A DNA stretch of 64,000 nt from Dipteris shenzhenensis (lineage: Eukaryota > Polypodiophyta > Polypodiopsida > Gleicheniales): NCBI GenBank assembly GCA_047967505.1, contig CM106541.1, one strand, 5' to 3'. The position numbers and the translations under genes were made by a program. Shown here one piece after another: positions 48,774 to 60,934 of this stretch. Under the pieces are notes generated by a model. It was not told the DNA's origin and searched no databases. It saw only the letters and a program-made list of their open reading frames with translations. Each line of letters starts with the position of its first letter. The stretch's first letter is position 1.

Positions 48774-49527
48774 CATTTTGATTTGAAGCAATAACATACC
48801 AATATTATAATGCAACTAATTGACGAAGCTTCTTCATTATAGTGGTAAGTTCCATGTGCAGAGCGATTAGGCACTAAAGTTACATAGTCTTTGGCTAATT
48901 TATCATGTGCTTCCGAGTAATTTTGAAGGGGCTTGTTCCACTCGCTGTATTTTTGTGTTCATGGGTTGTTCGATTGGGAAAAGAGAGTCAAATTGCAATG
49001 CTACATTGAGGTGACTTTGCTAAGTATATTTTATCAATGCAGAGAAGGTGAGGTAATAGTTGCTATACTTTCCTAAGGTGGTTATAGACTAGAGCAGTCA
49101 ATGCTTGCGCTTGGTGTTGTGAAGGCATGTGGGGGGTGGGTGGGCAATGTTGTCGATCCATGATCGGTGTGGGTGGTGCCCATGGAACGCTAGTTAGCAC
49201 ATGAAGCAACTGATGGATGGATGGATGGAGATGAGAACCGATGCACATGACGGTTATCCGAGTAGCAAGGTACCATCGAAGAAACTATAACTAGAAGTAA
49301 AATGGAGATGAAAATGAGAGAAATAGTGTTTGTGAGGGGGAGGGGGGGGGGGACATTGGGTCGTTAGGTTGTTGAAGGCCAGGAAAATTCATGGATGAGT
49401 GGCCCTTTGACCCCCCCCCCCCCCCCGCCTCCTCTTCACATGACATCCCTCTTCCCCCTACCGAACAAACAACAACACCAACACCACACCCCACCCACAC
49501 AGTCCTTTCCATGTTCCCCTCCCCGCC
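48774..49527. other. 5' flank of coiled-coil gene
   Basis: Contains G-runs at 49326-49352 and a C14 run at 49411-49425. It must include the promoter of the gene at 49528; no TATA box stands out. Confidence 0.45.
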
Positions 49528-52373
49528 ATGGCTCCTCGCCATCTCAGGCAGCACCTCCTCCTCTCCCAGCACCTCCTAGACCCTCCCCCTCTATCGCATC
49601 ACCTCCCGCCCCCCGCTGATCATCCACCTCCTCCTCACACTCCTCTGCTGGAGCTGCCGCACCATCACGCCGCTGCGCTGCAGCAACCACACTCTTCGCC
49701 GCAGGACTCTCATCAACACCATCACCATCACCAGCAGCAGCAGCAGCAGCAGCAGCAACAGCAAGAGATAGAGCAGGAGCAGCGAGAGCTAGAGGAGGAG
49801 GAGGAGGAGGAGGAGGAGGAGGTAGAAGAGGGAGACAACGAGGAAGAGGATGCGGAGGCGGAGGAGGACAAGGATGAGGAGGAGCAGCAGCAGCAATCTC
49901 CCTGCCAGCAGCAGCAGGAACGGCCTCATCCCCCAGAGGAGCTCCCTGAGCAGGCGACCGCCATTGACACATCCGCATCCGCCAATGGCAGCGGGTCGAT
50001 TTCCAGCTTGCCTTGCGACCAGGTACTTTGCTTTAGACGTTTGGTCAACAAAAGTGTGCTCTCGAACAATTGTCTTATTCGTAAGCAACGTCGAGCAGGT
50101 TGAAGCGGTTCTACAGTCGTGCCTCACAGCAGCCGAAAGCCGAGCTTCAAAGTTATTGCAACAATCCATGGACACCGTCCAGTCACAAATTTTGCGAGCT
50201 TTGCATCAGGCTGCTCTGGACATAATCGAACATCTAGGAAAGGAGGCCGCAAGAAGAGTTGCCGTAGCAGAACGAAAAGCGGCTGTGCTTGAGCAGGAGC
50301 TCCTCAATGTGAAACAACAAGCTCTTTCAATGCTTCTCCGGCTCAAGAATGACACTGATGCTCAGGTGACCTTCCTGTTAACTAGCGTGTCTTACTCTTC
50401 CTCACTTTATGCACTCGTCCTTTTGGTCGTCGTGATGGATCAACCAGACCGACATAGGAATGTCTTCACGCCCGGTTCTTCGTAGCAGATCTCTGAAAGT
50501 GATGTCCTATATTTGCTTCCTAGATTTGATGCTAGCCCACAATGAACCTTAGTCAGAGATCTTTATGAGACTGATTGCACATTGCTATTATTTTCCCCAA
50601 AAAAATGTCTGAATGTTCCGTTGTAGCTACAGGCAGTGACTTAAAAATGTAACACTGCGGGGTTTTTTTTTGGGGGTAAAACCTCCAGTTGAAAGGAAAT
50701 TTTCTCTGCTCCGATTGCAGATTTCAGAGGCTGAAAAGAAATATTTGTTGGAGAAAAGGCGGGCTCAAGATGCTGAGGGTAAACTTACAGCTGTACAAGA
50801 CATGTCAAAACGGTTGAAGTCAGAGCTCAGGAAAAAAGGTGAGATCTTAGAGAAGATGCAGAAATTGGTACAACCAGTTGATGGAGAATATCCAGACAAG
50901 GCATGCAGACTTGCAGAATCGTTAGATCGGAGAAAGAGTGGTGGCAAAAGCAAATTTGATGGTCTGCATGCAAACATACCGCAGTTAAAAGCTGAAAATG
51001 CAATGCAGTTGAGCTTGGAAATTGCGGATGACTGCAGGTACAGTAAGAATGGACCTAGAGTAGTTTTGTCTAATGGGACGCCTCTTTTGAGTATGCAAAA
51101 GACTCAAGAACAGACTCCAGAGATGGAGCTTGAAAGAAGATGGGAAACTTCCACTACAGAAACATCTTCCATAGACGAAGCAGGTCTTAGGTGGCAAATG
51201 AGTTCTCTCACTCAAAATGCTGAGGGCAGCCTGGAACCTCCAGAACCCTTGAGGGTGGAGGAAACACAAGCAGACAAGCGACCATTGATCCATGATGGTC
51301 GAGGTGCAAATGTAGACTGTTGCGGCCTGGTTGAACAACCAGGGCAGCTGGACTCCGCACTGCTTGCAAGTATTGAGAGGAATAACAAAAAAGTTGATAA
51401 AGTGCATAATGCTGGATTTCATGAAGGTACTAAAAGTGACGAGGAAATGTACAAGCAAACCGCTGCTGGCCTACAGAGAAGCTCAGACTTAGATGGGGTT
51501 AAAACTGATGAAGATTTAGGTAATAATGGAAAGATTTTACTCGTCAAGGAAAAGGCCTCCAGAGGTCTTACTGGGACCGATGACAAAGTCTGCCTTGGAG
51601 AGAAAGGTTTGGCGAATGAGTCCTTGCCAAGAGCTAATCTTAATGAAAATGGTGACATGGAAGCTGCATATGCAAATGGATCTATTGGTAATACATCACT
51701 TAACCAAATCAGCCTCAAGGGCAATGCTGACTTGCTGGAAAGAGAATACCAGAGTCTTGATTCAAGGAAGTGTAATCCGAACCACATGATAGATCCAGAT
51801 CTGACTGTCTTAAGTGGCATATCAGCAGGTTTAACAGCAATGATGGAGCCCGGTACATCGGTATCAATTAAGAGGGGCAAGGAGGAGACTTTAGAAGAAG
51901 AAGCATACTGTGATACTGATTCCAGGGCTCCTGAATCAGCTACATACACGCCAGAAGGTTGGGGGCTTGTTGCATCATCTGAGTTGGTGAGGCCTGATTA
52001 TGAGGTTGCTACTTCGCTTGCTGAATTGGCTGGGCTTGGGACAGGGGTTGGAAAAGAGTCAGCAGAAGCATCAGCTTCTAGTGTGAGAAGAGAGGAAATT
52101 GATAACAGGCCCCTAAAGGCAGGGCTGAGGATGAAACGGAAAGGAGCCTTTCTGGAGCAGAAAAGTGGCCCAGGACTTGAAGCAAAGCAAGCAAAGAAAC
52201 CAAGAACTGCCAAAAGGCAAGCAGGTTTATCTGATAGACACACAGAAAGGATTCTAAGGAAATCAAGGCTTAACAATCCAGCTTCTTTAACAGAGAATTT
52301 GGTCGTTGAGTCTTCACGTGACAGCAGAAGGCTTATGCAGGGTGCACGCCAGGTGATATTTTACACTGAGTGA
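49528..52373 (+). CDS. Unrecognised coiled-coil, probably nuclear protein, three exons
   Basis: Exons 49528-50022, 50099-50365 and 50721-52373, all phase 0 with GT-AG introns (76 and 355 bp), give 804 residues. I do not recognise the family. Residues ~1-165: His/Pro-rich start, poly-Gln, poly-Glu and a QSPCQQQQ stretch. Exon 2 and the start of exon 3 (~166-310) form a continuous charged helical region (AARRVAVAERKAAVLEQELL, then EAEKKYLLEKRRAQDAEGKL), a strong coiled-coil candidate that spans the intron exactly and supports the splice. The long remainder is acidic and low in hydrophobics. Near residues 725-750, RMKRK and KQAKKPRTAKRQ form a likely bipartite nuclear signal. Without splicing, exon 3 ends at 52373. 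A GT at 52353 and an AG at 52559-52560 with a good pyrimidine tract would instead give a 10-residue tail LLCLSEKKWR ending at 52593 (808 residues). No frame damage; likely functional. Confidence 0.8.
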
Positions 52374-53525
52374 AGTCTGCAGTCTTTATTGTAACCAACC
52401 AACTCAACTGTCTGTATTAATATTCTGCTGTTAAACTTTTCAAGGCAATGATTGGGTATTCTGTCATGATCAGAGTTTTCCGTTATCTATAACTTTAAGT
52501 ACTTTATTTACTATTAAACATGATTGTTGATCTATCTCATTTGGATTTCTGCTGGCGCAGCTCTTATGTTTGTCAGAGAAAAAGTGGCGATGACTTTATT
52601 TAGGAGTCCTACGTTCAGATTGTCTGTATGACCTCTGTGGAGGAGAAAGAAGGTGCTTTCAGTCAATCTGTATCCTTTCAAAAGCTTTCTTCTTGGACGT
52701 CTGCTGAACGAATAACAGCCCTCACAAAGTGGGATGGCAACTATTTGTTCTAAGAAACTTCGATTATTTGTGTATTTCAGAATGCTGGTCTGTCATTGGC
52801 CATGTGTTGACATAGGACTAGCTCACTATCCTGATGTATAGGAATTCACTTATGCCCATTTATCTATTTCTGTATCCCTCTTGGTTTATAATTTTTGTCA
52901 CTGTGAGAGCAGGTGTAAGGTGCAATGTATATTAATTTTCGAAAACAGGATCTTTTTTTTGGTGGTGATGTCGTAATGATGACTACAAGCCAAAAATTTA
53001 ACTGGTTTGGCAATGATGAGAAATTTGTGCTAGTTATTTTGAGTGATGGTTCGAAAATATTATTTCAAAGAGCTCAATTTTCCTTATATCAAGAGTGCAT
53101 ATCTACTACAGCGGATGTTCTTTTCTATTACACAGACTACTTGATTAGTAGACAAGCACTGCTACAGTTATCAACTCCAATCAGTGGTTTTTAAATAAAT
53201 TTGATCTAAAGCAACAAAGCTCTCATGAAGAGTAAAATCTGTTGCCATGTTCGTTTGATCCAAGTCATCACATGACCTTGCATAATCCTGTGACAATTCC
53301 TAGGAACTTATTTCCACTACTCGTCTTCATCATTAGTTGTACTTTGGGATTTACTATTGCTTACCTTGATCTTTACCACCACACTTGGTTACAGATTTGC
53401 AGACTGAGATGAAATACAAAGACAGCCAATTTGAAAATTGCTATTAGTTACTGTGATATATAGATTGCCAAGGTGAAGCTTCTTTCATATTTCTCTCTTT
53501 AAAAAAAAATGGCAAAATGGCTGCA
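52374..53525. other. 3' flank of the coiled-coil gene
   Basis: AT-rich. 52374-52560 may be 3' UTR or a last intron. A chance-looking ORF at 52925-53194 has no recognisable features. Confidence 0.45.
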
Positions 53526-53595
53526 CACACACATACACGCACCCATGTGCATGCACACTCGCACACCAATGCACGCATGTTCCCCCCCTTCCTAC

Positions 53596-53635
<40 letters not shown>
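53526..53635. repeat. (CA)n microsatellite after a LINE tail
   Basis: Interrupted CA/CATGCACG repeats at 53526-53575, then a pure CA run at 53597-53635. On the minus strand this is (TG)n following the A-rich 3' end of the LINE copy at 53636. Confidence 0.95.
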
Positions 53636-53636
<1 letters not shown>

Positions 53637-55638
53637 TTTTTAGTGAAATCTTTTATTTTTGTGTGGGAAACCCCAAGAAGAGGTAAAAACCTACCAATAA
53701 GTACAAAGTAAAAATTTACAAGTAAAGCCTCAAAGCAAAAGTCATGAGGTAGCCAAGTAAAAAGTTACAAGATCAAACTGGAGGAGGATCAAACATAACA
53801 TCCTTCAGTTTTAGATTGTTGCTTTGTAAAAATTGATGCAGTGAAGAAACTACACCATTATTAAAAACCAGCTGTTTTTTGCCCTTGTGATCCTTCTTAT
53901 AATATAAGCTGGAAGCCGAAATTTTTGAATCACAGGGTCAAAAACTTGTTGCATCATAGGATGAAAAGACTTCAGAGAAAAAGAATCATCTGCATCCTGA
54001 ACAGAAAGAGACTCTGGCACAGTCTTCACCGATGTAGGAAGTGGATCAATATCTGTACTCTCTAAAGAAGGAGCATCTGACGAAAGAGTTGCATCATATA
54101 AATCAAGACTCATCATTTCAGCTTCAGTTGGGATAGCAACCTGAGAGAGAGCATGCGGATCATCCTGTATAATCCCCTTTGCAAGGGGCACATCCATATC
54201 TTGAGGAGAAGGAGATTGATGGTGCTCAACAGGGGTGCGATCTTGAGCTTCTTCAGCAGGAGAAAGATTGGCCTGTGATTTATTTATCTTCCTCCATTAG
54301 TGCTTTAGAGCAGTAGAAGAAGGCTTCTCTAATGAAGCCATAGCAGAAACCGGAGGAGAAGGGAGAATAACCTTGATAGCTGAAGGAGGAGTAGGAGGAG
54401 TGGGCTTGGATGCAAAAGGGCAATCACGTGCAAAATGACCAACCTGTCGGCACCGATAACATGCAGTGGGAAAAGATGCAAAATGCAGCTTGATGCGCAT
54501 CGGATGGGCAAATCCCAAATCAAGATCCAGAGTAGATGGCATGGGCTGCATCATATCCCACAAAACGCAAAGGCGAGGAAGCTTGCAAGAACTCCTGTCA
54601 CGGAACATGAAGAGGCCTTCCCAAAATCGCTGCAAGAGTAGGAAGATGTTGAAGAAGAGGCACAGGCAGCGCTTTGAGAGTAATCCAGACCGGACAGTGA
54701 GTCAGAAGGGTAGCAGAAGGATCGAAAAGGGGATCCCAGTGCATCACATAAGCAAAGAAACCAGCCCCAGGAACACCAGCACGACTGACTAGCTGCTCCA
54801 CCACATCAGTTGAAGAAACGTGGGCATAATAAAACCCTTTGTCCAGAAAGACAAAGGAGGAAACAGAATCTGGACCCATTGCGGCTTCAGCCCAACGATG
54901 AGGATGAGCGGCATAAAGAACCTTGCCCATAAAGTAGAGACAGACTCCAAACTGTTGAACCTGTCGAAGACCTGAAACCAGAAGGGCGGAATCCAATGAA
55001 CAAATAAACGGAGAACCCGATGAGGAACATCTGTGACAGAGGCTGAACATAACTGGTGCAGAAGATCTAGCTAAAGGGAAGAAGAAGGGCCATTTGCGAG
55101 ATCAAGCTTTGCCGATTTGAAAGAGGATGAAGAAGGCAAAGCACCGCGCTTCTGTCGAATGAAAACTCGGGTAGGAGGAACAGAGGAAGCAGAAAAAACA
55201 AAAGATGTTTCGGGAGCCTGTACGGACGATTGTACATACTGTACGAGCTGTACGGACGGGGAATCATGTACGGACGGAGAATCCTGTACGGATTTTGCAG
55301 GTACGGATGGAGCAGGTGGAGTAGGTACAGAAGAAGCAGGTACGGTCGATTGCACCACGTGTACCTGTACGGAGGGTTGTACAAAGGGTTGGACAGGAAG
55401 CGGAAGCTGTACAGGATGCTGTATGGAGCACGGGAGCTGAACCGAAGGCTGTACCAAGAACTGCAGGGGCTGGGGGGGTTGTACGGGCTGTACGGAATTC
55501 TATACAGCTGATGGCAGCTGTACGGATGACGATGAAGACTGCAAGGAGGAAGACGGGGGCTGTACGAGCAAAACCAGGGAGGGAACAGAGGCTCTCGGAG
55601 CAGAGGAGGAGGAGGTCTCCATCACTCACACTACCTTG
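53636..55638 (-). mobile_element. LINE copy with ORF1 and 3' tail but no ORF2
   Basis: Minus strand. A start ATG at 55622 gives METSSSSAPRAS, then a degenerate SVQ-rich region built on TGTACGGA-type repeats (55205-55560). The domain comparable to DUF4283 follows (FLDKGFYYAHVSSTDVVEQL; VWITLKALPVPLLQHLPTL), then a CCHC zinc knuckle CYRCRQVGHFARDC near 54440, and a Ser/Pro-rich C-terminal part to 53850. Breaks: in-frame TAG at 55502-55500 (Gln expected), stop at 55071, frameshifts near 54600 and a stop at 54297. From ~53850 it passes directly to a 3' UTR ending TTTCACT-A6 and (TG)n. No endonuclease or reverse transcriptase is present. The whole is flanked on both sides by (TG)n on the minus strand. 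Confidence 0.85.
55205..55560. repeat. TGTACGGA-type imperfect tandem repeat in LINE ORF1
   Basis: An ~8-15 bp motif GCTGTACGGA and variants recurs about 20 times. On the coding (minus) strand it encodes Pro/Ser-Val-Gln repeats. Confidence 0.85.
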
Positions 55639-55712
55639 ACACACACACACACACACACACCGCGCGCGCATGCACGCTCACACGCACGCACGCATGCTTT
55701 TTTTTTGGGGGG
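55639..55712. repeat. (AC)n/(GC)n tract and the end of another LINE tail
   Basis: Minus-strand reading from 55712 is TTCACCCCCC-A9, then GCATGCGTGCGTGCG, then (GT)n, then the ORF1 element. The first part matches the 3' end of the other LINE copies here, so a further LINE terminus probably precedes the ORF1 element head-to-tail. Confidence 0.6.
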
Positions 55713-55744
55713 TGAACAATTGATACTTGCTTACCTTCCATCGT

Positions 55745-56170
55745 CATAACTCTAGTGTTTATCCTTTAGACTTAACAAGCAGTTGTAGCTTGAATGAAGA
55801 GATTTGGACTACTTTTTTATTAGCCTTCTCCTTCAGTGCTAGCCTTCGTCATGGCTGAGTTTGCCCTTCACCTCCGCAGTGCCAACAGAAACTCAGTACG
55901 AAGACTTTGTATAAATGGATGCTCAAGTATGTGTGGGTGTGTGGATTTGTATGTGTGAGAGCATACTTTTATACTATGGTCTACACCCACTATTGGGCGC
56001 TGATGACATTAGTGGGGATGTCATAGTAGGTAGTCCCTGCTATGCGTGATGGAGTTTATGGTTTTCAATCTTATGAGTGACTCTCGTGAGATTGAAACTG
56101 CACTATGTTGTGTTTTTAGAGGATGAGTTTGGGAATGCTCTTGGATTCATCTAGGTATATTTATCCTAGA
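55745..56170 (-). repeat. Diverged inverted copy of the 558 bp TATA-containing unit
   Basis: The reverse complement carries the same landmarks as 23240-25306, in order: TGACATCCCCACTAATGTC, CCATAGTATAAAAGTATGC (TATA box at 55966-55973), GCATCCATTTATACAAAGTC, GACGAAGGCTAGCACT and CTTCATTCAAGCTACAACTG. Identity is about 90% by eye. This shows the 23-25 kb unit is a dispersed element, not a local repeat. Confidence 0.88.
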
Positions 56171-57158
56171 GTACATTTTATGCGGTAATTGTATGCATCA
56201 AAAAGCCATTCAAGTAGTACATGTTCAATTATAATACAAGTAAGAAGCATGTCCACAGCACCCTAACAGAGTGATTCATGTGATCAAAGAAGGTGATGAA
56301 GCTCTAACTCATTCCTGTATTGTTTTGTTTGATGTAACCTTGCTGTAATCACATATAATGGGGGTCGATAGCCCAGGTTATGTTGGAATTGCTTTCATGC
56401 AACTGATTTCAACCTCACTTAACTGCACCTTTCTCTTGCGAGTTTTCTCTCCTTGGATTGCACTCACTCTGTGTCCAGCAGATTTTGAAAATGATATACC
56501 ACCAAAGGTAAATTACTTTCTATAATATTAGGCCAAGATCCACTCACCTCATTCTAGACATAACTCCATCCCATCTTCTTCCTGATGATTCTGAAAGTTT
56601 CTTTTGTGGGCTTTCTGGCCTATCAATTTCTAAATATATCTTGGCATGAGATTTTCCCCAGATTCTCTTATACAGCTGTATTTTGGCTAGCCGAAGTCAG
56701 CCTGAGCATGAGTCTTACCTGTCCTTGCTTCTTCAAGTTCAAATATTCTCCTTTTCCAAAGTCGTTCCTCCTTGCAACTTGCTTTCTGACATCCTCTGAA
56801 TTGCATCCTCCAAGCTGTATGTATAGCTTTTTCCAACTTTGGACTGCAGGCTTCCCACTTTGAAAGCACTTTGTCCAAATGGGTTTGATTTCTTTGTGAA
56901 CCACATGCATGTTGAAATTTCTAGGGTCTACACCACTGAGTGCATCTGTTCCTGTAACCCATATCCAGAAGTATACTTTGTAGCTTTGGGATCAGAGAGC
57001 ATGCATGAGTGATAATATTAAACAGCAGTCTACATACACTTGTCAAAGATGGGTTTAAAGAGAGAGATTCTTTATAGCACGAGGCAAGTGCACCTCTTCA
57101 GTGCAACATATAGTCGCTTCAATTCACAGGATCACACCATTTAGGTGTCAGATAGATA
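56171..57158. other. Spacer, no gene seen
   Basis: Minus-strand ORFs at 56668-56910 contain Trp/Lys-rich strings (KLEKAIHTAWRMQF) that look element-derived but are not assignable. Confidence 0.4.
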
Positions 57159-57371
57159 GAGGGCTGGGGAAAGGGTGCAGATTGCAGTTGCCCTCTATGC
57201 AAGGAGACCATAGCGTCAGAACAACACACCTTTTTGGTGTGCCAGGAATATGAGGAGATCAGGGAACAAGACTCACACATGATAGCAGGCCATGCCACCA
57301 TTGCCACCCAATTCAAACATGTGCTAGCTATGGGATCCTACATAGCAGAGATCATTATCATCATCTCTTGA
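57159..57371 (+). pseudogene. C-terminal zinc-binding end of a non-LTR reverse transcriptase
   Basis: Open plus-strand reading ending in TGA at 57369-57371. CSCPLCKETIASEQHTFLVC has the C-x2-C...H-x4-C spacing seen after reverse transcriptase in non-LTR elements and is followed by QEYEEIREQ, as is usual there. Only the last ~70 residues remain. The family differs from the zf-RVT LINEs elsewhere in the window. Confidence 0.5.
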
Positions 57372-58180
57372 TGAGGGTAGATAGGGGTTATTGTCGAGGG
57401 CTCTCATCGTCCATGCAGTTCACAATTGATGGGGATGAGAACTCCCAAGCTGTTTGTTTTTCTTCTTCATCGTATCTTTTAGACCTTCCAAAGTTGCCAA
57501 TTTGATACGCAAAGCTTGCGCAATTTGCCTTGGCTCTTCTAGCATCATAACAATGCCTTTCCATGCTCTTTCACTCATGTCATGGTCAAAAGCCACCTCG
57601 ATTTTCCATTCTTTTATGTGATTTCCTGGTTTTCACTGCATTCCTAACTCTCTTCCCTTTCCCTCCCTAGGGATATCTGTAGACTATCAAGTACTTGTGA
57701 AGGTTGAATTAACCAAGAATGCAAGTACAAAGCAAGAACTCATTCTTGTGGTGAATCCTCCATGGCAAAACGACCTAACCCATGCTATGTTCTTTTGCAA
57801 GTCTTTTGGAGACACTAGTTCTCTTAGAATTCTATCTTCTCTCTAGTGAAAGAAGTCAATCCCTTTGCTTTCACTTGGAAATGGACTACTTTTTCATCAG
57901 CAACACTTTTATATTCAAAGCACCATGTGCTCTCTCTAATGCGATGTTTTCCATATTACCTTGTGTCCTGAAAATCAGTATGTACATCTCAGTAGAACAG
58001 TGAGTGCCACAGTTTCAAGTAAATAGGTTACTATGCAGAGGTTAGTGTCTGGGTCGAGTAATTAGAGTGGCCAAATGTCAACCCCATCCACATGGGTGAT
58101 AGGGTGTAGCTCTTTTGTAAGTCTCAAGGAATGGAGGAGCTGCTCGGTGAGCTCCCCTCTGCCTGTGGTGGCCTGTGCGC
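57372..58180. other. Spacer, no gene seen
   Basis: Nothing recognisable. It ends where C-rich DNA begins. Confidence 0.4.
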
Positions 58181-58830
58181 TCCCCCGCCCTACCCTCCTC
58201 GCCTCGCCCTCGCCCTTGCCCTCACTCCGCCTCGCCCCTCCTCCCTCTCCACTCTGCCCTACCTCCCCCGCTCCACCTCCGCCCACCTCCGCCCCCCGCT
58301 CTGCTTCCGCCCGCTCTACCTCCCCCGCTCCACCTTTGCCTTCGCCCCTACCCTCCGCCCTCTTTGCCTCCCCCGCTCCACCTCCGCCCACCTCCGCTCC
58401 ACCTCCGCCCACCTCCGCCCCCCGCTCCGCCCTGCCTCCCCCGCTCCTCCCTCTCCACCTCTGCCATCTACCCCGCTCCACCTCCGCTCCCCCTGCCCTG
58501 CTCTCTCCCCCGCTTCACCTCCGCTCCCACGCTTGCTGCCTTCCTCGCTCCGCACCCCCTCCCTCCCTCTTCCCCCCCTCCTCCCGCCTCCTCGCCTCCC
58601 CTCCTTTCCGCTTCGCACCTCTTCCCGCCCTCCTGCCCTCCCGCCACCGTGCCCCCCCCGCCACTCTGCCTCCTCCCACCTTTTCTCCTCCTTTCCCGCC
58701 TCTCCTGCCTCCTTCATTTTCTTCATTCCTTCCTCCTCCTCCGCCCCTTGCTCCCTCCTTCCTCCCCTGCCCTCTCCTTCTCTCTCCTTCGCCTCTCCGC
58801 TTCGTCTCCTTTTTCATTTGCCTCCCTGTA
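58181..58830. repeat. C-rich CCT/CCG low-complexity tract upstream of LINE ORF1
   Basis: Recurrent CCTCCGCCCACCTCCGC and CTGCCTCCCCCGCTCC units lie in an otherwise pyrimidine-only strand. It sits immediately 5' of LINE ORF1 and may be that element's 5' UTR. ORFs in all three frames on both strands are compositional. Confidence 0.75.
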
Positions 58831-58902
58831 GCGGGAGCACTTGTGCTTGCTACGGTGAAAGAAAATCTTGGTGGTGACCTTTGGTCTGGCCAGAGGGGTT
58901 CT

Positions 58903-60934
58903 ATGGCAGCACCCTCGACTCCCACAGTCGTTAAGGTCGTTCTTTCCCCAGCTAACAAACAACAGGTATAGCAGGCAGTCCAGTCCCTCCAGGACAAGGC
59001 GCTTGTGGGCCTCACGCCTATACGGAGATAGGTGCGAGGCTGGATCCAGGCGAGCTTGACATTAGAGGGCGACCACATCCAGGGGGTCACCATCTATGGA
59101 CAAGGTGTTTTCCTCATCCAGTTGAGCTCCCCTGACACCGCCTCGACACTTGTGGAGCAGAGCTCCATTGTCCTTGGCCCGCACCTTGTCTACCTCTTTC
59201 CTTGGTATCATGGGTTCACCGTGGAGGACATGGATACGATACACCATGTTCCACGGTTTTCGATTACACTCTGCTTCCTAGGGCTCCTCAAGGAGTATCG
59301 AGCCATCCTCCCTTCCATTGGCCGGGCATTTGGCACAGTGCTCGAGTCCCCGCCGGAGACGGCTGCCTCCGTCCTAGCAGATGATGGAGTCCCCAGGATC
59401 AGACTGGTAGGGGAGAGCCCGGAGTCCCTCCCAGAGCTGATCCTTCTCGAGACCCTGGAAGGGGGCACACTTCGCCAGAGGGTGGAGATCTCCGGGCTTC
59501 CAGGCCAGTGTCTTTGTTGTAGACAGATGGGTCACCTCGCCGGAGATTGCCCCCGTGGCCACCCTCCTGTGCCTCAGCAGGCCCGAGTTCAGCGCCCTCT
59601 CAGGTAGGAGTAGCAGGAGTCCCAAACCCCATGGGTTACCCCCTCAGAAGGGAACTGGACACAGGTTCAAAAGAAAAAGAAACCAAGCAAGCAGGCGCGC
59701 AAACGCCGTAGACAGAGGGCCAACTGCAGGGAGAGGACAGGGTTGACCGAGAGGCCTCGAAAGAGGAATAGTATGAGTCACCTCCCCCGGCAGCAGAGGC
59801 CATTGCCCATCCAGTCGATCCTCCAGCTTCGGAAGTTCAGCCTCCGCACTTACCCTTGTAGCAGCAGAGAGCCCCAGGAGCTCCAGATGCAATGGTGGAA
59901 GCCGCAAACGCTAGCCCGACAAGGGCCGTGAAGGAGTCGATACAGAGCCCCGGCGAGCCTGATCAGCAAGGGGGACCTGTGGTCGCCCTTTTCTCTCCTC
60001 CTTCCCCTCCCCCCCCTCCCCCCTCCCCCTCCCCCTCCTTCTCTTCACTTCCCCCTCCCTTCTCAGGGTTCCCCCCGCCCCCTCCCCCCCCCTTAGTCCC
60101 CCCTTCTATGGTCATCCTCACTACTCGCCCCCCGTCCCCCCTCCCGCGCGTCCCTACCTCTCACTCTCCCGCCGCCCCTCTCTTTGCTTCAGTAGCAACC
60201 TCTTCCACTTCGACACCCCTGCAAAGCGGCAAGGGAACGACGACACCCCCTTTTGCTTCCTTATCGTAGCAACAGGTCTGCTCAGAGAGGGATCTTGAGG
60301 AGTCAGGCTCGTCTTCTTGGCCAGTAGCTCCCAACTTCCAGCCTGGGCGTCCCTTACCACGGGACTTCTGGAGGTTATTCTGGACGCATACCCTTTACTA
60401 TTGGAGGTCACGCTCATGGTCCTCCAGCCCCGAAAGGGGGGTTTGATCGGTGCAGTGGGATCTCAGACACACCCCGTTTGGAGATTTCCGTTTGCCTCCA
60501 CAGGGTTGGAGAAGTGGTCCCCGGAGGTGTTTGACGTCATTTTGGGTAATCAGATTATGCTCATGATGGACGAGTGGATGGGACCACAGGGACTAGATCT
60601 TTGGTATGCCCATGGCGCGGAGGTGAACTTTCAGCTGAGCTTATCGCGCGAGGAGCCGGTGTGTGGTTGGGCGACAGGAGTTATCAGATTGCCGATGGAG
60701 GCAAAGGTGGAGCAGGCACACTTATGGCCCCTCCAGTTGCTCGGGGTGGAAGCCTCCTTCATGATGAAGTGGGCACGGAAGATTGGTATTGAGCCGGTGT
60801 CCACTCTAGTACGACGCCGCATAGACACTGACTACTCGCCCTCCAAACCCCCGGCAAAATCACACAAGGCAGTCTTTCTAGGACAGGCACCCACTCACAA
60901 GAGAGCCTTGTTCCCGACTCCCCCTTCCTCATGA
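58903..60934 (+). pseudogene. LINE ORF1 (RNA-binding, zinc knuckle), decayed
   Basis: ATG at 58903 (MAAPSTPTVVKVVLS). A fold comparable to DUF4283 follows (IYGQGVFLIQLSSPDTASTL; LVYLFPWYHGFTVEDMDT), then the zinc knuckle CLCCRQMGHLAGDC near 59510-59555, a basic stretch (QKKKKPSKQARKRRRQR), a Pro/Ser-rich linker and a C-terminal part from 60317 with WFDV-like VFDVILGN and WMGPQGLDLW. It should bind element RNA. In-frame TAGs at 58969, 59029, 59605, 59611, 59769, 59859 and 60267 and frameshifts near 59700 and 60300 inactivate it. Its final TGA (60932-60934) overlaps the ORF2 ATG (60931) as ATGA. Confidence 0.85.

Noticed and set aside
49544-49978. Ala/Pro-rich minus-strand ORF over the first exon of the coiled-coil gene
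   Set aside because: Antisense reading of CAG/GAG repeats; the plus-strand frame is supported by two consistent splice junctions.
52925-53194. 89-residue ORF downstream of the coiled-coil gene
   Set aside because: No family resemblance, AT-rich setting, and no splice sites linking it convincingly to the upstream gene.
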